NCBI GenBank assembly: GCA_036346225.1
Contig: JARFIW010000500.1
Location: 1,674,001-1,738,000, forward strand
DNA from: Platerodrilus igneus
Taxonomy: Eukaryota > Arthropoda > Insecta > Coleoptera > Lycidae
Length of the DNA stretch: 64,000 bases
Direction: 5' to 3'
Positions 58,001 through 64,000 of the stretch are shown piece after piece. The position numbers and the translations under genes are program-made. Within the stretch, counting starts at the first letter, position 1. Each line of letters starts with the position of its first letter. Below the pieces are notes generated by a model. The model was not told the origin of the DNA, ran no database searches, and worked only from the letters and a program-made list of their open reading frames with translations.

Positions 58001-58904
58001 CTAATTCTTCAACAAATTTCTAAAATGTAATCAGATTAGTTTACTTACAGTGATTTAATAAATAATAATTGTTTACAGTCGGAATGTTACTTCTTAATAA
58101 TGCTGAATTACTTCTTCGAAATAATTATTTATATGAACGTCCGGTTCTTTTTCTTCAAACAACTGTATACAAGGTAAGACAGATGACCAATTCCAACAAG
58201 AATTTATATATAAATGCGTTAAAGACGGTTATACTGACATCTGTTACGTTTGCCCGTAAGATAATATTCCGAATATGCTGCCTAGCATGCTACTCGTCCT
58301 AGTCCATTATTTTTATTTTGTAAAAAGTTAGGTTAAGTGCATCTATTGAATGGTCCGTGTCTGTTCAACAGAAATGAACCAACTCGATCATAATCGCAAC
58401 CGAAAAATCGCTTAAGTTATTATTGAGTTGAATAAAAGGACATATTCTACGAAATAGTTTTCTGAAGTTAAGGGCAGATGCTTGACAGTAGACAAAAGGA
58501 AATGAGGTATTGAAATTTATCCATGGGCGATAAGCTGTAATTGTTATGTATGAGTGCGGCCATTCGTTAAGCACGCGACTATATCAAATAGTTCAATTTT
58601 TTTGAGTAACCTCGCATTATTGCGGCGGTGGCGTTTCTAACGCCACTAATTCGACAAACTAACAAGTTTCCATCACCTGCTTTTTGACCAAACCTTGTAA
58701 GTTCTGCGGACTTTCGCCAATACTCATGTGAACTGCTTCTAATCGAAAAAGTAAAAAATCAATTTCGAAAACATGATTACAAAAATAAGTCAAAATGTCT
58801 TACGATTCATCAATAAAGGTATTGTGGTTAATAGATTGTAATCTATCGTATACTTTCGTTACAATTTTGAAAGCAGCCACGAATTTGAGACAATTCGGCA
58901 ATTC
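58001..58904. other. No clear gene; possible Harbinger N-terminal remnant
   Basis: A minus-strand segment near 58080-58160 resembles the acidic N-terminus of HARBI1-like proteins (FEEKEPDVHINN) but is too short to be sure. No Harbinger terminal repeats were recognised. Confidence 0.4.
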
Positions 58905-58911
58905 AATAATA

Positions 58912-60182
58912 CAGTATTGCCCGAAATAAACAGTACTGAAACTAATTTGGTGGTGTTTTTATGCGTGCGCTGTCACACTCCAGTTAGCTAGTATAGACCT
59001 GTCAAGTAAACCTCAAACAAGTAATTAGTAGGGCCTAATTGTTAAAAATGGTGTTAAGTACAGAGGAGAAAGTGTTTCTGGTAGAGCATTATTTTCGTTC
59101 ATACGGAATCGGCCGACGTAATGGTGCAAGTTTGCTATACGTGTCTGATCAATTCACACAAAGGTTTAATAAACGTTCTTGAAGGTTATTTGAAGGTTAT
59201 TGAAAAGTTTAGAAATACAGGTAGTGTATTGTGCCAACGAAAAGGAAACTCGGGGCGTCCCAGGACAGTTAACAACAACAATAACCATGAACGTGTTTTT
59301 GAGCAAATCTTAGAAAATCCGAAAGTCAGCCAGGCAAGGACAGCGTTACAACTTGATTTAAAAAGAACTTCCTTTCAAAGAATCCTGAAGGAGCTGGGTA
59401 CATTTTCGTATGTGATTCAGGTACATCAACAACTACATCCTCGGGATTATCGCAGTAGAGTGGAATATTGCGCCAGAATTCTCGCGTTACAGTATGAAAA
59501 TCCTGAATTTTTGAAAAATGTTTGGTTTTCAGACGAAGCACATTTTCACTTGTCAGGCTATATGAATCGTCGCACAAATCGATTTCTGGGCTTTGCCAGA
59601 CCCGATGAGGTTCAAGAGGTTCCTTTCCGGACACGGAATCATTGGTCCGTACTTTATCGAAGAGAATGGTAGGCAAGTCACACTTAATCAACAGAGGTAC
59701 AGACAAATTTTAACACGATTTATCCCTGATCTACGTTAATTCTGTCGTGCACGTAACTTGGCATTTCGAAACCAATTTTTTCAGCAGGACGGGGCAACTT
59801 GCCATACTGCTGCCGCAATTCGTCAATTTCTTCAAGAACATTTTCCAAGCAAATTCATATCACGATTTACTGACTTCCTTATCCTTCACATTCTCCAGAC
59901 CTCACACCTCCAGACGCATACATTTGGGGCATGGCTAAAAATGCCGTTTTCAAACGGGCACCACAAACCATCGATGAATTAAAGGATGCCGTTAGAGTCT
60001 TTTTCGCAGCCCTGAGACAACCCTTATTCAATAACATGACCAGAAACTTAGAACATCGTTATGAAGTCTGTCTCGAACGAGGAGGTGCACATTTAGAACA
60101 TATAATAAAGTGACAATAATATGTATTTTTTAAATATACAAAACAATTACAATTTCAGTACTGTTTATTTCGGGCAATACTG
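58912..60182 (+). mobile_element. Tc1/mariner-type transposon with intact ends
   Basis: 1271 bp between TA dinucleotides (58910-58911 and 60183-60184). The terminal inverted repeats begin CAGTATTGCCCGAAATAAAC and are perfect over the 30 or so bases I can align. They enclose one transposase frame with a few frameshifts. Confidence 0.93.
59048..60113 (+). pseudogene. Tc1/mariner-type transposase (frameshifted)
   Basis: Begins MVLSTEEKVFLVEHYFRSYG at ATG 59048, a DUF4817-type N-terminus. A frameshift near 59165-59190 lies beside a small duplication (GAAGGTTATT twice). The second frame has the helix-turn-helix region (FRNTGSVLCQRKGNSGRPRT) and the first catalytic Asp (VWFSDEAHFHLSG). A further frame change near 59670 precedes FFQQDGATCHTA with the second Asp. 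Another near 59900 leads to DAYIWGMAKNAVFKRAP and the C-terminus at 60113. The third catalytic residue falls in the frame-change region. Few lesions and perfect TIRs imply fairly recent inactivation. Confidence 0.88.
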
Positions 60183-60189
60183 TATTATT

Positions 60190-61275
60190 CGGTAACGTTT
60201 CAAACTTTTCTAACTGCGCGACGGTTTGTTTAGTTGGGACTGGAATCTTTTCTAATTATTCGTTTATACTAAGAAAAAGAACGTTAATAAATAATGCAAT
60301 ATTAAAATATAAATACAATAAATGCAAAATATCACAATGATAAGTGAACCAAAAGAAAACGCGGAAACTAAAAAGTTAAGGGAAACTACTAACGTACAAA
60401 TCACACTTATGTATTAACATTAACATTATGTATTAACAATGTATTAACAATGCTACATCGATAATTCGTTATGGGATAGTTTATTGGAGCAACAGTCTGA
60501 CCGTCGGGAGGGTTTTTAAAATGCAAAAAAGAGCAATTCCGTCAATTTTCAAGAAACATTTTGCTACATACAGTTTTGACCCCAGAAAATCCAGCAGGTT
60601 ATCCACAGAAAAACTCGGTGAAGTACTTCACTAAAAAATACTGTTTCGGTAAAATACCTGCAACCCCGACTATGCTAACAAAAATGGTTTTCTACTAACT
60701 CAGTGGGATGTGTGATGTAAGTATATGACAAAAATCGTAGAATGGTATCAAGTGTTAAATATGACTTAATCTGGACGCCACCTAATCTCGAGGGGTTTCT
60801 AGGAAAAGCCCTAGAAAGAATAACAAGAGCAAGTCAAAACCTGAAATCAGAAAAGTGATTCTGGCCTAAAATTCACATGGGAAATCATTAAGTATACTAT
60901 TGCAAAAACACGACTAAAATAAACTTTATAATAACGCCACTGGCATACCTACTTCAAAAATGCTAGCTAAAAGAAGGGTTTCTAAAATTAAATGTTAAAT
61001 TGCCTGAATATTAATCACACCTCTAAGTAATTGCAATGTAATTTATTACAACAAAATGGAACTATCACCTTTAGATTGGTTGGGAAAAACACCTATATAA
61101 GACTATTATACAATTATGTTTTTATTACAAGTACATGTAGATATTATTAAACAAAAAGGAAAACCAAATATATTCCAAAATTACTGTCTAAATTCTTAAC
61201 CTAATCACAAGCACGTCCTGTGGAAACGTTTCTGAGTTCATGTAATTAATTAAAAATGTTCATTCATTTACAATT
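60190..61275. other. No gene recognised
   Basis: AT-rich, nothing supported. Confidence 0.5.
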
Positions 61276-62612
61276 ATTCTAGGTTATAGTTTCAGAGGTT
61301 TTCATAAATACCTTATAAATACCTTTGCCTGTAGGTAACTCGAATACCATTAAAAACATTTATTCCCAGGGATTTAGAAAGAAACTAACTGTTCTCAACA
61401 TGAATATGTCCAACATGAAGTTGTTAATTTAATTTAAGGTGCTCCTGAAATTAAAAGTAACCCTACGGTAAGGTATTATTCGAACTTTATTGACTACTAT
61501 CAGTCTGTTCGACGCCTAATCTTCAAAATAAACTAACATAGACTACGTTTATTTCGGTTATTTCGATCCCGATTGAAGTCGAACGGCTTTAATTGTCAAT
61601 CCCAATCCCAAGCGTTTATATGTAAAGGGTTTGAAAAAGAAGAAGGAGTTATTAAATTACTTTCTCGGTTTTGTTGATAAAAATAAAGACCGGAAAATGA
61701 CATGATGCGAAGTTAGGTACGAATATGCACTTGAAGTGTCATTTCAGGTAAATTCAATTGCTTACCCGTTTATAAGGGTAGTTTGAAGCCGCTTCAGTCA
61801 AGTCAAGCTGTAAATTCTCCCTGTATGTTTGTTGTGGTTTGTTTAGTATTCTTCTAAATCTTCTTTGGGGATTAAACCACTCATAGTTTTTAAAATTATC
61901 TTTATTAACGTAAATTTTTGAGATTGACTTGAACTGTTCAAGCCGCTTGAAATCATATTCTTGCGTGTTTAAATCCAAGCTTGAAAGTGGATTACTCGAG
62001 CAGCTTGATTTCAAACCGGATTGAAGTAACCGAAATAAACGTAGTCATTTTCAAGTTACATGTTGTTTCTGTGGATGTTAATTCTAAAGTGTTTTACAAG
62101 GAATTGATCTTCCCTCCATAAAATAATTCGAAACATATTCGGACAGATGAATTAAAACAAATTAAAATTACCTTTTGTTGTTTTTCTCTAGCTAAATATA
62201 TGTAAAATTAGCTTACGGAAACGTTAACTAAAATCAAACAAAAGACTTTGTATTCTTTAGACTGAGCATGATTCTGCATGTGAAGTCTTTGCACTCAGAC
62301 GATGAGATCATAGGCGTCAGTGTAATACATTATAAATAAAAACAAATGAATCATAAAACTGTAATTTTAGAATACAAAGTATGTTGCTGATATGATTTCT
62401 AACCCTTAAAACCGCCGTAACGGACTTGACAACCTTTAAGTATAAACAATATAAGATACAAAGTAATTCTTCCATTGATCAAGAATGCATGAACCTAAAA
62501 ATTATATATCTAAAGGAAATAACCTAACACTGTAGGAGGGATTTACTAATACAGAAACTATAAATAAGAAGTACGATTATAAACATTTCAAAAGAACATC
62601 ACAATTCTTATG
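61276..62612. repeat. Diverged unknown repeat, copy 2
   Basis: Homologous to 39590-40425. The match stops at about 61505 and resumes near 62090, around the TIR element at 61541-62046. Confidence 0.75.
61541..62046 (-). mobile_element. 506-bp TIR element carrying a Penelope-type tail fragment
   Basis: Ends GACTACGTTTATTTCGGTTA are inverted at 62046. Inside, a minus-strand 86-codon frame includes WFNPQRRFRRILNKPQQTYRE, related to the fragment at 53235-53498. The sister repeat at 39590-40425 lacks this segment, supporting insertion. I do not see a clear TSD. Confidence 0.7.
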
Positions 62613-62679
62613 AATCCTGCAAATTATTATTTGTGACTAATAGGATACTAACTTTAACATGTCTGTAATTGCTAAATTC

Positions 62680-63000
62680 TCAAATATGTTAAGTCTAATT
62701 ATAAAGTTTACACTGTTAAATACTAGTCACAATCACGCAACAAGAAGAAACGCCTCTTGTGTGTCTGGATGTACACCGTACGATATTATATGAAAGTGAC
62801 TGACCCTCATTATATGGGTGCACGTCTTTATGACAAACTACCTGAGTCAATTAAGCTTTGTTTTCTAAACAAATTGAAATTACAGATTAATGAAGTTATA
62901 TTGTGCAAATATACATTTTATTCTGTTCAGGAATACTCGTGTTGTAATTTCAGCTATAGCTTACTTATGCGTTATGTACTATGATTATTTTTCATTGTGT
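62680..63000 (+). pseudogene. LINE ORF2 C-terminal fragment
   Basis: The frame at 62757-62984, with upstream off-frame NHATRRNAS, reads MGARLYDKLPESIKLCFLN and LCKYTFYSVQEY. This is the terminal motif of many insect LINE RT proteins (LYNKLP...LLxxxFYSVxEF). About 120 bp further on lies ATAATAAAAAATC, a possible short A-rich tail. 5' truncated, as most LINE insertions are. Confidence 0.68.
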
Positions 63001-64000
63001 TATTATTTATGTTAGTATTGTTGATTACGTTGCTTTGACTTATCTTATCTGCTGTTCTGTGGTCTATAAGACGTGCTAATATATAATAAAAAATCACAAA
63101 GATAAGTGAAATAATCAAAAATCGAAACAATACGATGCGAAAGTTTTATGTTATCTGCACAAAACATGCGTGTGCCGTATTGCAACCTGAAATCATGACT
63201 CAGCTTGTCGAAAGGTAGGTTAAACTATGAAATTTTAAGAAAACCGTTATGTTTGAAGGTGTGTGTTGAACACTACAAGAATCCTATTTCTATCTGTAAA
63301 TTTAACACAAATGTGAACAAAATGAGAAATATACAAAAACTAGTTATATGCGGTTACTAAGCGATGTTTTTAAAACACAGCACGAACAGATATGTAATAC
63401 GTATTGCGATTGTTACCAATTAAAAACACGATAGGAAATTTGCGCTGTGTTGCAATCTAGATACTCATTTTGTATACTAATTAATGAACTGTAATTAAAA
63501 CTTAGGGTTACTTCCGGCCCAAGGACAAGAACATGTGATTGGGCAATTAGAGTTTATTGCGGTATAAACGGAATTTTGATACAGGACCACCAACATTATT
63601 TCGGATGCTATGCAATTAGCTAAAACATAACAACTTACTTACCCAGAATTGTCCGGTACCGGTAAAATGCGTTCGTACAAAAAAAAAGCTGTTCTTATGC
63701 GAACACTGGCTAAAGAGTACTGCCCACGCTCACTCCGCGGACTTCAACCTATGTGGCACTCAGGGGTTAAAAACTGGTTTATCACGCCTACGAGGTGCTA
63801 TTTGCGGAAGGAAACGAAGATTAGGGTTACAAAAACGAAACATACTTCAAAATACAACATGTAATTTAAAAAAAATTGTCTTACTAAGTAAATAAAATAA
63901 AATTTTAATTCAGTCTTACCTTAATTTGCTATGAAATAAAATATGATCCATATATAATAAATTTTGGCTGCTCTGGGCATCACCTACTCACTACGAGTTA
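63001..64000. other. No gene recognised
   Basis: A 71-codon basic open frame at 63649-63864 shows no recognisable family. Rest AT-rich. Confidence 0.5.

Noticed and set aside
63649..63864. 71-codon basic open frame near the window end
   Set aside because: No recognisable motif and no neighbour to support function.

Overview
The window looks like a stretch of AT-rich, repeat-dense arthropod genome, most likely an insect and possibly a beetle. The taxon is an inference from the mix of BEL/Pao, Ty3/gypsy, Penelope-like, LINE, Tc1/mariner, hAT and Harbinger elements, short introns and many (TA)n arrays. I found no convincing host protein-coding gene; nearly every coding signal is a mobile element, mostly broken.

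Layout. 1-7433: (TA)n arrays, a Penelope-like element (PLE1, 1379-4297) with inverted terminal copies, and a tRNA-containing palindrome (7117-7411). 9890-23420: a nested stack. A BEL/Pao element on the minus strand (10980-22522, 405-bp LTRs, TSD CCAAC) lies in an older degenerate repeat. It is itself split by a young Ty3/gypsy element (12283-16950, identical 203-bp LTRs, TSD AAAAT) inserted in its integrase. 25539-33467: a minus-strand gypsy-type element with very large LTRs (about 1.95 kb), a gag gene and a truncated pol; one LTR carries a 1.27-kb retroposed insertion. 33486-35402: a tRNA-containing foldback with a mariner-like element inside one arm. 37472-42480: small palindromic elements, a broken Tc1-like transposase, an unknown repeat, and a foldback (41826-42476) carrying hammerhead ribozymes. 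42561-49690: relics of another gypsy element, a tRNA-headed SINE and a LINE. 50545-54131: a second Penelope-like element (PLE2, minus strand) with direct terminal copies. 54552-60182: a hAT MITE with perfect TSD, a BEL gag relic, a Harbinger gene pair (Myb-like and transposase) and a Tc1-like element with intact ends. 61276-64000: a diverged repeat interrupted by a 506-bp TIR element, and a LINE tail.

The most interesting signal is ribozyme-related. The foldback at 41826-42476 carries a hammerhead ribozyme with every core position intact on its right arm (42343-42385) and a partner on the left arm that lacks one core base. The ends of the Penelope-like elements and fragments also share a hairpin motif that looks like a decayed hammerhead core (Y-TGA-Y-R-A, extra base, stem II, GAAA, palindromic stem III). 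In several copies its flanking stem I still pairs although the stem sequence differs. Together these suggest a family of ribozyme-bearing retroelements using inverted terminal repeats, beside autonomous GIY-YIG Penelope elements that could supply reverse transcriptase.
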